A stretch of DNA of 64,000 nucleotides from positions 17,125 through 81,124 of the forward strand of contig NZ_JNFG01000034.1 of NCBI RefSeq assembly GCF_000729995.1, written 5' to 3'. Below are positions 43,858-52,096 of this stretch, in pieces. Under the pieces are notes generated by a model. It did no database searches, was not told the origin of the DNA, and saw only the letters and a list, made by a program, of their open reading frames with translations. The position numbers were made by a program, and so were the translations under genes. The stretch's first letter is position 1. Every line of letters begins with the position of its first letter. This stretch comes from Caballeronia sordidicola. Lineage in GTDB: Bacteria; Pseudomonadota; Gammaproteobacteria; Burkholderiales; Burkholderiaceae.

Positions 43858-44913
43858 ATGTTTAAAACCGACACCCTTCAGATCACACCAGAGATCTTGG
43901 GCCTAATAGCCCGGATCGACGAATTCAAAGGCGCATGGCGTGCATTGGGCACGCTTGCGCCAGACCGGTTGTCGTCCCTGCGACGGGTGGCGACCATCGA
44001 GAGCATCGGCTCGTCGACCCGCATCGAGGGCAGCAAGCTCACCGACCGGGAGGTCGAACAACTGCTGTCGAACCTGGCCATCCAGAAGTTCGAAACGAGA
44101 GACGAGCAGGAAGTGGCGGGGTATGCCGAGGTCATGGACCTGATGTTTAGTTCGTGGCAGGACATCCCCTTCAACGAGAACCACATCAAGCAGCTGCATC
44201 ACATCCTGCTCCAGTACAGTCTGAAGGACGAACGGCACAGGGGCCTCTACAAGACCAATACCAACAGTGTGGCCGCCTTTGACGAAAATGGCAGACAGAT
44301 CGGCATCGTCTTTGAAACGGCCTCCCCTTTCGACACGCCGCGCCTGATGACCGAACTGGTGTCGTGGGTCAGCGATGAGCGCGCGAAAGCGCGCCTGCAC
44401 CCGCTGCTGATCGTTTCCATTTTTGTGGTCGTGTTTCTGGAAATCCATCCGTTCCAGGATGGGAATGGGCGGCTCAGTCGCGTGCTGACGACCTTGCTGC
44501 TGCTTCAGGCCGGCTACGCCTATGTGCCGTATAGCTCGCTGGAAAGCGTCATCGAGGCGAACAAGGAAGGCTACTATCTGGCCTTACGCCAGACGCAGGG
44601 AACCATCCGCAGCGATGCTCCCAACTGGCAACCGTGGCTGATGTTTTTCCTTCGCACACTTGCCGAACAGGTGCGACGGCTCGAGAAGAAAGTCGAACGC
44701 GAGAAAATCGTGCTGGCACCGCTACCCGAACTGTCCTTACAGATCGTCGAGTTCGCTCGCGAGCATGGGCGCATCACCATGGCCGAGGCCATCAAGCTGA
44801 CCGGTAGCAGTCGCAACACCTTGAAGCAACACTTCCGCGACCTGGTCGAAAGACAACATCTGGAACCGCAGGGCAGCGGGCGTGGCGCGTGGTATGGCAT
44901 TGGCATGAAATGA
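43858..44913 (+). CDS. Self-inhibited Fic protein with C-terminal winged helix
   Basis: A 351-residue class II Fic protein. The N-terminal inhibitory motif is SSTRIEG with Ser53-x3-Glu57-Gly58; the catalytic loop HPFQDGNGRLSR (residues 197-208) is canonical. Fic enzymes attach AMP to proteins, and the N-terminal glutamate holds the enzyme off until released. Residues about 290-340 (LSLQIVEFAREHGRITMAEA, then LTGSSRNTLKQHFRDLVERQ) form a winged helix-turn-helix. That domain makes autoregulation through the inverted repeat at 43797-43846 likely. ATG 43858 is preferred over the TTG just before it. It is a single gene with no antitoxin needed. Its target is unknown. Confidence 0.9.
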   Translation: MFKTDTLQITPEILGLIARIDEFKGAWRALGTLAPDRLSSLRRVATIESIGSSTRIEGSKLTDREVEQLLSNLAIQKFETRDEQEVAGYAEVMDLMFSSWQDIPFNENHIKQLHHILLQYSLKDERHRGLYKTNTNSVAAFDENGRQIGIVFETASPFDTPRLMTELVSWVSDERAKARLHPLLIVSIFVVVFLEIHPFQDGNGRLSRVLTTLLLLQAGYAYVPYSSLESVIEANKEGYYLALRQTQGTIRSDAPNWQPWLMFFLRTLAEQVRRLEKKVEREKIVLAPLPELSLQIVEFAREHGRITMAEAIKLTGSSRNTLKQHFRDLVERQHLEPQGSGRGAWYGIGMK

Positions 44914-44971
44914 TTCGGCTCGGAAGGATGCTTCCTGATTGTGATCCCAGTCCAAGAAGTTTTTTCCGTTC

Positions 44972-45169
44972 ATGGGTGTGGCCTCGAAGGGTGCGGCGCT
45001 CCTGATTCCGCCGGTGGCTGCGGTTGCCTCGGCGACTGACGCCGTTATCTCACTTGGCAAGTTTGTGACAGAAGAGGGTGCCGAAGCTAACAGGTTCGAC
45101 AGGAATTCAAATCCGGCCGCATCACTCATTCTTGATCTCAGAGAAAAGCTGGGAATCGAAGGGAAGTAA
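44972..45169 (+). CDS. Hypothetical 65-residue protein
   Basis: A small protein: MGVASKGAALLIPPVAAVAS, then ATDAVISLGKFVTEEGAEAN and an acidic-basic C-terminal helix. The hydrophobic first third could be a membrane-associated or signal-like segment. There is no recognised family and no strong ribosome-binding site. It lies 58 nt after the Fic gene in the same direction and might be co-transcribed. The composition supports coding, but the call is uncertain. Confidence 0.4.
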   Translation: MGVASKGAALLIPPVAAVASATDAVISLGKFVTEEGAEANRFDRNSNPAASLILDLREKLGIEGK

Positions 45170-45290
45170 TTCTCGTCGGAGCAGATGCCGCGGCAATGGC
45201 GCCTCTGGGTGCGCATAAGCTCCAAGCGTAGGGCAGAAGTCGGCCAATTTCGGCCGGTCGTGACCGGCAGCTTTGGGGTACGGTAACGCG

Positions 45291-45623
45291 ATGAATTCAG
45301 CTGATTCGAACCGCCCGCTGTCAGCTTCTGAGCACGCGCTCGGCACCTTGCTGCGCCGGCGCCAGTTGTCGTATTTCGGGTGGACCCTGTCCGTCACCCA
45401 GCGGCAGGAACTTCTGGTCGTCCATCCACCGGGCCTTGTCGCCGCGGCCGTCCTCTACCTGCGCAAAGAGCCTGGACTCATACAGCTCCCCGAGGCGCTG
45501 GGTGCGCGTATAGGCTGGCCAAAACATAGCCTTGAGCTGCGTCACAAACTCGGAAAACAGCTGGTTGCAGAGGTTCGTCTGCACCTGGTTGTGCCGTCGC
45601 CAGCGCCGGCACCGGCGAAGTAA
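45291..45623 (+). CDS. Hypothetical 110-residue protein
   Basis: An unrecognised protein starting at ATG 45291: MNSADSNRPLSASEHALGTL, then LLRRRQLSYFGWTLSVTQRQ and ELLVVHPPGLVAAAVLYLRK, ending in PSPAPAPAK. The body could be a small alpha/beta domain; the tail is proline-alanine-rich. It is convergent with the DUF4157 gene, with 11 nt between the stops. I see no function. Good composition supports a real gene. Confidence 0.5.
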   Translation: MNSADSNRPLSASEHALGTLLRRRQLSYFGWTLSVTQRQELLVVHPPGLVAAAVLYLRKEPGLIQLPEALGARIGWPKHSLELRHKLGKQLVAEVRLHLVVPSPAPAPAK

Positions 45624-45634
45624 GCCAACACAGT

Positions 45635-47281
45635 CTACTTGCCGTGGTGGAAGTGCACCACGGCGAAGCGGTCCACGGCGCGTCTGGATTCGTCGGTGGT
45701 GTTGGCCGCTTTCGTGGAACCGAAGCTGATTAATCCGCCGCTATCGGCGCAAGCGCCTGCCAGCAAATTTGGTTCGGGATCGGCAACGCGGGCCACGGGC
45801 ACGTTCAATTGCTGCCGCAGCCATTCGGCGCGGCGCGATCCAAGATCGCGATTGTAGTCAGGGTTTGGTCCCTCAATGGAGGCGGCTCCAGAGATGGAGA
45901 TCTTCAAGGTAGGATCAGCCGCGAGCGCTTTTTCGATTTGCGCTTTGAGGCCTTTGAGATCTCCACTCACCAAAACGCCTTTGTCGTTCCCCAGACCGCG
46001 CGCCGGGCGATCCTTGACGAAGAAAAACGTGGCGTCCGAAGGCGGAGGCGGAATCGCGGGCTTGTCGGCGGGTTTGTTCTCCGGTTGATCTGCGGTCTTC
46101 CTGGCTTCCTCAGTGCGCTTCTGTTGATCGTCGGTTTTCTTGGGATCTTCGACAGTCAACTTCACCTCGTCGGGTAGCTTCACTTCCACCCTTTCCGGAG
46201 GCGGGGCTGATTTGCGCTTCACCGCGTCCCAAGAGAGCTGGAATCCGACGTTCACCTGCCACGTGCCAGAGCGGGAATATTGATCATCCGCGGGTCCTTT
46301 TGACCACGCCCCACCGCCAGCCAAGGACGCCACGACTTGCAACTTCAGCGGCCCCAACGGCACGATATCCCGCGTTGCCTGAAGGCCGGCCAGCAGACTG
46401 AACTGCTTGCCCACGAGACTGGGATCGCTGGAGGAGGTGGAGGCGAATCCGCCCTGGCCGAACAAAGAAAGCTGAGTGCCGCCGGTGTTGATAAACAGAT
46501 ACGAGGGCTGCAGCGCGCCGGACCATTGGTCTCCGGCGGCCGTAGCGCTGCTTTTCCAGGTCATGATTCTTCCGTACTGGCCCACCAGCGCGAGTTCAAA
46601 TCCGGTACTGTTGGGAGCTCCGTGGAATTGGATGTTCGCGGCGAGTTGCGCGCCCAGCATCCAAGGCGGCGGCTTGGGAATGGTATAGACGCGCGAGTAC
46701 TGAAGCAGACCCTGCGCTTGGAGCGTGAGCCACGCTGTGGGATCGGGCGGGTCTTCTTTTTTCGTTTCGCCTTTGTCGTCGCCGGTCCGTGCGGGCGGAT
46801 CACCGGGCTTGGGGTCGCGCTGGAGGGCAACGACACCATAGGTGGGTGGCACGCGCATGTGTCCACCGGCCGTCACCACGTCTGATGCGTAGCGCGCGGT
46901 GGCTTCTTCGGGGGAGTGCGCATCGCCCATGGGCAAATGCGGTGGAATACGGCTCGCGGTAGGTTGTTGCGCAACGTGCGCCAGTTCATGCGGGAGCGTG
47001 CGGGCATTGCTTTCGCGGCCCATGACAACGTGTTCCCCAACAGTATAGCCGCGTGCACCGACGTCATCCGCGGAGCGCGCGCTGCGCGAATCATCATGAA
47101 TGCGGACGCGGCTGAAGTCGAAGTCGAACGCGGCGCCAAACTTTTGCTGGGAGGCGGGGTCGAGCGAGCGGCCTGGGGTGGCGAGGGTTTCATGGACCGA
47201 GCGTGGGGCGAAGGTCCGCGCCGGCGCTGCGTCGCGCTTCGATTGGACGGGCTTCGACTCGGGTCTGGCAAAAGATCGCAT
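45635..47281 (-). CDS. DUF4157 (eCIS-core) protein with barrel-like middle and OmpA-like C-terminus
   Basis: A 548-residue protein in three parts. Residues about 25-115 are a DUF4157/eCIS-core domain: FDFDFSRVRIHDDSRSARSA, then VGEHVVMG and the HELAHVAQQ metal-site motif. Residues about 175-375 are rich in alternating strands (QAQGLLQYSRVYTIP, LQPSYLFINTGGTQLSLFGQ, GTWQVNVGFQLSW), like an outer-membrane barrel or sheet. A Pro/Lys/Glu-rich linker (about 380-435) leads to an OmpA-like domain with SISGAASIEGPNPDYNRDLG and SRRAEWLRQQLN, a peptidoglycan-binding pattern. eCIS-core domains are associated with cargo of extracellular contractile injection systems, but no such system is in this window. 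No signal peptide is seen. ATG 47281 has a GGAGGCAG ribosome-binding site. Confidence 0.78.
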   Translation of the reverse strand: MRSFARPESKPVQSKRDAAPARTFAPRSVHETLATPGRSLDPASQQKFGAAFDFDFSRVRIHDDSRSARSADDVGARGYTVGEHVVMGRESNARTLPHELAHVAQQPTASRIPPHLPMGDAHSPEEATARYASDVVTAGGHMRVPPTYGVVALQRDPKPGDPPARTGDDKGETKKEDPPDPTAWLTLQAQGLLQYSRVYTIPKPPPWMLGAQLAANIQFHGAPNSTGFELALVGQYGRIMTWKSSATAAGDQWSGALQPSYLFINTGGTQLSLFGQGGFASTSSSDPSLVGKQFSLLAGLQATRDIVPLGPLKLQVVASLAGGGAWSKGPADDQYSRSGTWQVNVGFQLSWDAVKRKSAPPPERVEVKLPDEVKLTVEDPKKTDDQQKRTEEARKTADQPENKPADKPAIPPPPSDATFFFVKDRPARGLGNDKGVLVSGDLKGLKAQIEKALAADPTLKISISGAASIEGPNPDYNRDLGSRRAEWLRQQLNVPVARVADPEPNLLAGACADSGGLISFGSTKAANTTDESRRAVDRFAVVHFHHGK

Positions 47282-47902
47282 GCCTGCCTCCTGCACCGCT
47301 ACGGTTCGACTTATATACGCTGGGCGACAGTCAACCCCTCTTGGTCGAATCAAGACCCCAAATATAAGGCAATCACCGGCCGCTATGCAATTCAGCGATA
47401 ACCCGCTTCATCCGCTGCACGCCTCGCGCGCCGCATGCGGTGTTTGACTCTAGCTTTGTGATTCGTGTGGCCTGCAACCAACCGCTGACCGCGACTTTGC
47501 CGTTCTGCTCGGGTGGAGGATTTCACACAGCCTTGTGATTGATAGGGTAAACACTTGGTTGCCGTACGTTGGCGCTGTGTTTGGAGGGGCAAGCGGTGCT
47601 GCGTAGCACGGCGCTGGCGCGTTTGTTGCCCCTCGGTAGCCCGCACTGCGATCCTCGACGTGTCCGCTACTTTGAATCCGCTTGTCAATGTCCGCTTTAG
47701 GTCGCTCAATCCGGGCCAGGCTACTTCCGCAATGGGTCGACCTCTGCCCGACGCGGACCGATCAACGGCGGCCCACTCCGCCGGTTCAACGTCGGACTGG
47801 GCTCAGCCACTTAGGGACAATCGAGAGTATTGGTGAGTGTCCGTTGATGATCCATAGGGCAGCCCTCGTATTCGAACAAATGGGTTCCGGTCGCGCGAAA
47901 CA
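47282..47902. other. Intergenic region with a well-preserved repeat
   Basis: About 620 nt. The repeat at 47733-47820 is the main content. No supported gene; the minus-strand frame at 47392-47709 is too arginine-rich. Confidence 0.45.
47733..47820 (+). repeat. Dispersed intergenic repeat, well-preserved core
   Basis: GGGTCGACCTCTGCCCGACG, CGGACCGATCAACGGCGGCC, CACTCCGCCGGTTCAACGTC, GGACTGGGCTCAGCCACTTA, then GGGACAA. Near-identical to 7188-7341 and 53162-53240; an AATGTCCGCTTTAGG module precedes it at about 47688. Confidence 0.75.
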
Positions 47903-48685
47903 CTAGCGCATCCGACTTAATAGCGGAGATGCCAGGCTTGCAGCCGCGAGTTCGTTTGCCGCCGCCACAAGCGCAAGGCCGAGTGTGGCCATGCGCTTTT
48001 CCGTCAATCTAACGGCTGGCCCAGCAATGCTGATGACCCCTATCGCAGGATAGCCTCGTCGTTGAACCGGAGCGGCCATCGCCGTCATCCCCGGCGCGAA
48101 CACTTCATAAATCGTTGCATAGCCACGGGCGCGCGCGGTATCGACGAACCCTAGCAGCGCCTTCACAGTAGTCGGTGCGTTGGGTCCGTACTCTTTCGGT
48201 TGCCCGAACCCCTGGCGCGTCACCAGCTCGAGCGCACGCTCATCGGTCATTGTCATCATCCAGGCGTGGCCGGTCGCGCTGCAGGACAGAATGGTGTCCA
48301 TCCCCATGTCCGGGTCGTATCGCAGCCCCTTCAGCGCGCCCTGCGCCTTCGCAATCCACGTCAGCCTGTCTCCGTCCACAATCGCGAGCCGTACAAGTTC
48401 TCCGGATGTTTCAGCCAGACGGTCGAGCAGGGTCTGCGCAATATCGATGATGCCGGAGGTCGCTAGATAACCGAGACCCAGCCCGGCGAGTTTCGTGGTC
48501 AGCACATAGTCGCCGTGCTCGCGTAACTGACGTACATAGCCGCACTGCTTGAGATCGACGAGCAGGCGATGGCAGGCACTTCGAGGGATATCAAGTTGAT
48601 CCGAGATTAACGCGAGCGGCGTGCCTTCCATTTGTGTCGCGAGAAATTCCAGCACCGCCAGTGTTCTTTCGGTCACGCCCGGCAT
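47903..48685 (-). CDS. IclR-family transcriptional regulator
   Basis: A 260-residue regulator. The N-terminal winged helix-turn-helix is clear: RTLAVLEFLATQMEGTPLAL, ISDQLDIPRSACHRLLVDLK. The C-terminal IclR effector domain (about 75-250) includes SCSATGHAWMMTMTDERALE, then ARARGYATIYEVFAPGMTAM and AAPVQRRGYPAIGVISIAGP. IclR proteins bind small aromatic or sugar acids. It is divergent from the MHS transporter and dehydroquinase genes with 241 nt between, where a palindrome (48740-48752) lies. A role in controlling uptake of a shikimate- or quinate-like compound is inferred from that context. Confidence 0.9.
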   Translation of the reverse strand: MPGVTERTLAVLEFLATQMEGTPLALISDQLDIPRSACHRLLVDLKQCGYVRQLREHGDYVLTTKLAGLGLGYLATSGIIDIAQTLLDRLAETSGELVRLAIVDGDRLTWIAKAQGALKGLRYDPDMGMDTILSCSATGHAWMMTMTDERALELVTRQGFGQPKEYGPNAPTTVKALLGFVDTARARGYATIYEVFAPGMTAMAAPVQRRGYPAIGVISIAGPAVRLTEKRMATLGLALVAAANELAAASLASPLLSRMR

Positions 48686-48739
48686 GGAGACCCTTTTCTG
48701 CTAGATCAAGCATCCATGATTGCACGATATGGGATGAGA

Positions 48740-48752
48740 TTCCAGCCTGGAA
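48740..48752. promoter_or_regulatory. Palindrome in the IclR/transporter divergent region
   Basis: TTCCAGCCTGGAA, a perfect 6-bp palindrome around one base, lies 55 nt from the IclR start. Such short palindromes are usual for IclR operators. Position supports the idea; binding is inferred. Confidence 0.4.
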
Positions 48753-48926
48753 CACTGTCCCAGCAGCGCTGTTAATCTGCCCAGTAAGCCGTCTAGCCGG
48801 ATGCGTCATCGAATCCATCGCATGAGACGCATGACAAAAGACGGACCACGCGCGGCTCGATATCTCAAGGTTCGCCGCGACGTGACGCCGACACAGGTTT
48901 GCGCACGGACACAATACGGAGACAAC

Positions 48927-50294
48927 ATGGATCAGCAATCGCACCTCCCCGCGCAGCAGGCGATGCGCACGCGCGCAGTGACCGCGGCGGCCATCGGAAC
49001 CGCACTCGAATGGTTTGACTTCACGTTATACGGCGCACTGGCGGCCACCGTGCTGCCCAAGCTTTTTTTCCCGTCGATGGATTCGACTTCGGCGTTGCTG
49101 GCATCGCTCGCCACGTTCGGTGTCGGCCTCGCGGCGAGACCGCTGGGCGCCATCATTTGTGGTTACCTTGGCGACAAGCTGGGGCGGCGTAACCTGATGC
49201 TCGGTACCGTCACCATCATGGGTGTCTGCTCGATGTTGATGGGCTTGCTGCCAACCTATGCGAGCATCGGCGTATGGGCGCCGATATTGCTCGTTTCCCT
49301 TCGCATCTTGCAGGGTTTCGCGCTGGGTGGCGAATCGACGGGGGCGCAGTTGATGGCGATCGAGCACGCGAGTGCCGATCGTCGTGGCAAATACTCGGGC
49401 CTTCTCGGACTGTGTTCACCGCTCAGCCAGATCATGGCCAACGGCGTACTGCTTGCTCTTTCATCGGCGATGTCCACGCAGGCATTCGACGAGTACGGCT
49501 GGCGCATTCCGTTCATTCTGAGCTTCATTCTCGTGATTGTCGGTATCTACATCCGGCTGCGAGTCAGTGAGACGCCTGCGTTCGTCGCGCTCCGTAAAAC
49601 CGAAGTCGTCCGAGTGGGCAGTCCGCTGCGCGATGCTCTGCGCCTCCACTGGCGAACGGTGCTCCGGTGGATGCTGTTCTTCTGCGGCCCCGCGGCGATC
49701 TTCTATCTGATCGTTGTGTTCTCGTTGAGTTATGTGACGAAAACGCTGGGCGTGCCGAAGCAGACGGGCTTCCTGCTGTTGATGGGCGCGAATGTGTGCG
49801 CGATCGTCGGCGCGCTGGCCGGTGGCATGCTGAGCGACCGGATCGGTCGTAGGAAAGCGCTTGCGATTGGCTCGATCGCCACCTTGCTCATGTTGTTCGT
49901 GTACTTTCAGATTCTCGATACAAAGAGCTTTGTGCCTATGCTGGCAGCAATGGGCTTCTTTCTCGGCTTCACGCAATTCCAGAGCGGCATCCAACCGGTT
50001 GCGTTCGCCGAAGCATTCCCAACCAATGTGCGCTACTCAGGCTCGGCGCTGGCCTACACCGGCGCCAATCTGATCGCGGGCGGTCCCATGCCTGTTCTTG
50101 CAGTCTGGCTCTTCGCTCTTTGCAATGGCTCGCCTTGGGGCGTCGTCGCGGTGTGCGTCACGTTCAACGTCATTTCTCTGGCCGCAATTCTGACCGCGCC
50201 CGAAACGCTGGGTATCGACATGAACCGGGTCGACTCTGCCGGAGAAGTCATGGGTTCATCGGTGCACGCTTCCACGCAATCCCAATCTCACTGA
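48927..50294 (+). CDS. MHS-family MFS transporter (shikimate/aromatic-acid-like)
   Basis: A 455-residue, 12-helix transporter of the metabolite:H+ symporter group. It opens with TAAAIGTALEWFDFTLYGAL, the family signature; the loop 2-3 motif is GYLGDKLGRRNLMLG and the matching second-half motif is GGMLSDRIGRRKAL. The stretch LRILQGFALGGESTGAQLMA is typical of ShiA- and proline/betaine-type members. It imports a small organic acid with protons. ATG 48927 has ACGGAGA upstream; the earlier codons are not conserved in type. The dehydroquinase gene follows at once, so both are one operon, which favours a shikimate- or quinate-type substrate. Confidence 0.88.
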   Translation: MDQQSHLPAQQAMRTRAVTAAAIGTALEWFDFTLYGALAATVLPKLFFPSMDSTSALLASLATFGVGLAARPLGAIICGYLGDKLGRRNLMLGTVTIMGVCSMLMGLLPTYASIGVWAPILLVSLRILQGFALGGESTGAQLMAIEHASADRRGKYSGLLGLCSPLSQIMANGVLLALSSAMSTQAFDEYGWRIPFILSFILVIVGIYIRLRVSETPAFVALRKTEVVRVGSPLRDALRLHWRTVLRWMLFFCGPAAIFYLIVVFSLSYVTKTLGVPKQTGFLLLMGANVCAIVGALAGGMLSDRIGRRKALAIGSIATLLMLFVYFQILDTKSFVPMLAAMGFFLGFTQFQSGIQPVAFAEAFPTNVRYSGSALAYTGANLIAGGPMPVLAVWLFALCNGSPWGVVAVCVTFNVISLAAILTAPETLGIDMNRVDSAGEVMGSSVHASTQSQSH

Positions 50295-50318
50295 ATGACT
50301 GAAAAGCAGGCAATGCAA

Positions 50319-50768
50319 ATGAAACCACTTGTTTATGTCTTGAACGGTTCGAACCTGAACATGCTCGGCAAGCGTGAGCCGCACTTGTACGGTACGACGA
50401 CCTTGGCGCAGGTGAAAGAGCGTACTGAGGCCCTTGCGGCCGAGCTTGGCCTTGACTGCGACTTCCGCCAGACGAACCACGAAGGGGTGATGGTCGACTG
50501 GCTGCAGGAGGCCTTCGAAAAGGAGGCGGCAGTCGTCATCAACCCAGCCGGGTTTTCGTTTGCATCGATACCGGTGCTGGATGCAGTCAAGCTGATTCGC
50601 CAGCCGGTGATCGAGGTGCACATCACCAACATCCATCAGCGGGACGAACAGTATAGACATTCGCTGATCTCGCTGGCGGCGCGCGGTGTGATATGCGGCC
50701 TAGGTGTCGATGGATACTTGCTCGCCGTTCGCGCGGTCGCAGGCGCCACCCAGCGCGTACAAGCGTAG
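50319..50768 (+). CDS. aroQ: Type II 3-dehydroquinate dehydratase
   Basis: A 149-residue enzyme that interconverts 3-dehydroquinate and 3-dehydroshikimate. Type II signature: VLNGSNLNMLGKREPHLYG with Arg19 and the catalytic Tyr24, then FRQTNHEGVMVDWLQEAF, VINPAGFSFASIP and VEVHITNIHQRDEQYRHS. The Asn-Pro-Ala and Glu-x-His motifs are kept, although GFSFAS replaces the usual YTHTS wording. ATG 50319 is preferred (GCAGG at 50306-50310); ATG 50295 and 50313 are in frame. It directly follows the transporter, with which it shares a transcript. In this context a catabolic role (quinate to protocatechuate) is as likely as aromatic biosynthesis. Confidence 0.88.
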   Translation: MKPLVYVLNGSNLNMLGKREPHLYGTTTLAQVKERTEALAAELGLDCDFRQTNHEGVMVDWLQEAFEKEAAVVINPAGFSFASIPVLDAVKLIRQPVIEVHITNIHQRDEQYRHSLISLAARGVICGLGVDGYLLAVRAVAGATQRVQA

Positions 50769-51149
50769 CTCGGCGCTAGGGCGCGTTCTTAATCGCGCTT
50801 GAAGTATGTCTGGACAGCGTCGAAATATCTCATTTTTCGTTGTTCAGGGATGCGCGAGACCGGCAGCAGCGAGCTCTGAGATGTCGCGACAGTTTTGGAG
50901 TCGCAATGTGCGAGGTACAAACAAATGTCTGCTGCTAGCACCGTAGCAGACGTACCTTTTCGGCCGGCGTGTGGCCGCTATACAGGGTCGGCTTCGGCCG
51001 ACCGCGTTCGGCACAAGCCGGCCCGGAAGCCGACCTTCGACACTGTCGACTAGATTATCGACAATGGCTCGACGGCGAATTTGTTACACCACTACCTCGC
51101 AAGGTACGTCGATGTAGGGTGGAGAGTTCTGCATTGTCGTGACTTTAAT
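50769..51149. other. Intergenic region with repeat
   Basis: About 380 nt; a degenerate repeat copy fills 50968-51065. No other feature. Confidence 0.4.
50968..51065 (+). repeat. Dispersed intergenic repeat, degenerate copy
   Basis: GTGTGGCCGCTATACAGGGT, then CGGCTTCGGCCGACCGCGTT, CGACACTGTCGACTAGATTA and the end TCGACAATGG. The end modules match 7305-7341 (TTCGACACAGTCACCTAGAT, GGTTGACAATC). Confidence 0.5.
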
Positions 51150-52004
51150 TCATAGCGTCACGTGGAAATCTTCGAGAATAGCGTTGACGACAGCGCGGAT
51201 AACGGCCGAACCTTTCATATCTGGATGTAAGACGAGCCAAACATCTCTCATCACTAATTGTTGGTCGGACGCTGCCAGCACGAGAGTTGAATCATTTCCT
51301 GCCATAAAATCCGGCAGCATCGCCACGCCCCCGCTTTCACGCACTAACGCGTGCTGAATTTCAAGCGTGCTCGCCCGAAAGCAGATCGATCGTGCTCCCA
51401 TCTGCTTGATCAGGGCAGCTTGTTGAGCCGTCACGTCCATGCTCTCGCCGTATCCGATAAAGACCCAGTCCTCCGGTGACGTTTGGTTGAGATACGCAGC
51501 GCTGCCGTACAACTGGAATGAAAGCTCGGTGAGCTTCACGACATTGAGATCCTCATCGGTAGGGCGGCTGAGCCGGATGGCTATATCTGCTTCCCTACGA
51601 TCCAGTGAGGCGCTGCGCGTTTCGCCCAGAATGCAAATCTTGATACCGGGATGTTGCTTGCGCATTTTTACAAGCGGCCGTGCCAACATTGCTGCCGCGA
51701 AGGTCGGTGGCGCGCTAATAGTGACACTGCCCGCCAGTTCAGAGCGTGAACCTTCCGCCGCGCGGTCGATCGCTTGAGCACCCCTCTCCATACCCTCAAC
51801 CAACGCCGCAATGCGCTCGCCGTCAACAGTAAGCGACAGCTTACGGCCACGCCGATCTATTAGCTTGAGGTTGAGTTCCGCTTCGAGTGCGGCAATGCGG
51901 CGAGCGACGGTCGCATGTTCGACGTGAAGCTGCCGAGCCGCACCAGACAAGGTACCCGCTTGTGCCAGCGCTGCAAAATGCCGAAGATTTTCCCAGTCTG
52001 CCAT
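51150..52004 (-). CDS. LysR-family transcriptional regulator
   Basis: A 284-residue LysR protein. The winged helix is at residues 3-60: NLRHFAALAQAGTLSGAARQ, LHVEHATVARRIAALEAELN, LKLIDRRGRKLSLT. The effector domain follows with KMRKQHPGIKICILGETRSA and the C-terminal DVWLVLHPDMKGSAVIRAVV. ATG 52004 (MADWENL) is the usual start; nine earlier codons are discarded. It is divergent from the quinone oxidoreductase gene. The 92-nt region between them holds an inverted repeat (52042-52071) with a T-N11-A-like arrangement, so control of that gene is likely. Confidence 0.9.
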   Translation of the reverse strand: MADWENLRHFAALAQAGTLSGAARQLHVEHATVARRIAALEAELNLKLIDRRGRKLSLTVDGERIAALVEGMERGAQAIDRAAEGSRSELAGSVTISAPPTFAAAMLARPLVKMRKQHPGIKICILGETRSASLDRREADIAIRLSRPTDEDLNVVKLTELSFQLYGSAAYLNQTSPEDWVFIGYGESMDVTAQQAALIKQMGARSICFRASTLEIQHALVRESGGVAMLPDFMAGNDSTLVLAASDQQLVMRDVWLVLHPDMKGSAVIRAVVNAILEDFHVTL

Positions 52005-52041
52005 TGTTAATTTTTGCACATACGATGGCAAATCTTAGGGA

Positions 52042-52071
52042 ATTTTCAAGCAAGCGGCATTGATTGAAAAT
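52042..52071. promoter_or_regulatory. Inverted repeat, probable LysR binding site
   Basis: ATTTTCAA (52042-52049) and TTGAAAAT (52064-52071) are perfect inverted arms around 14 nt, located midway between the divergent LysR and oxidoreductase genes. Confidence 0.6.
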
Positions 52072-52096
52072 GCGTTGAATTTGACGGAGAAACGCA

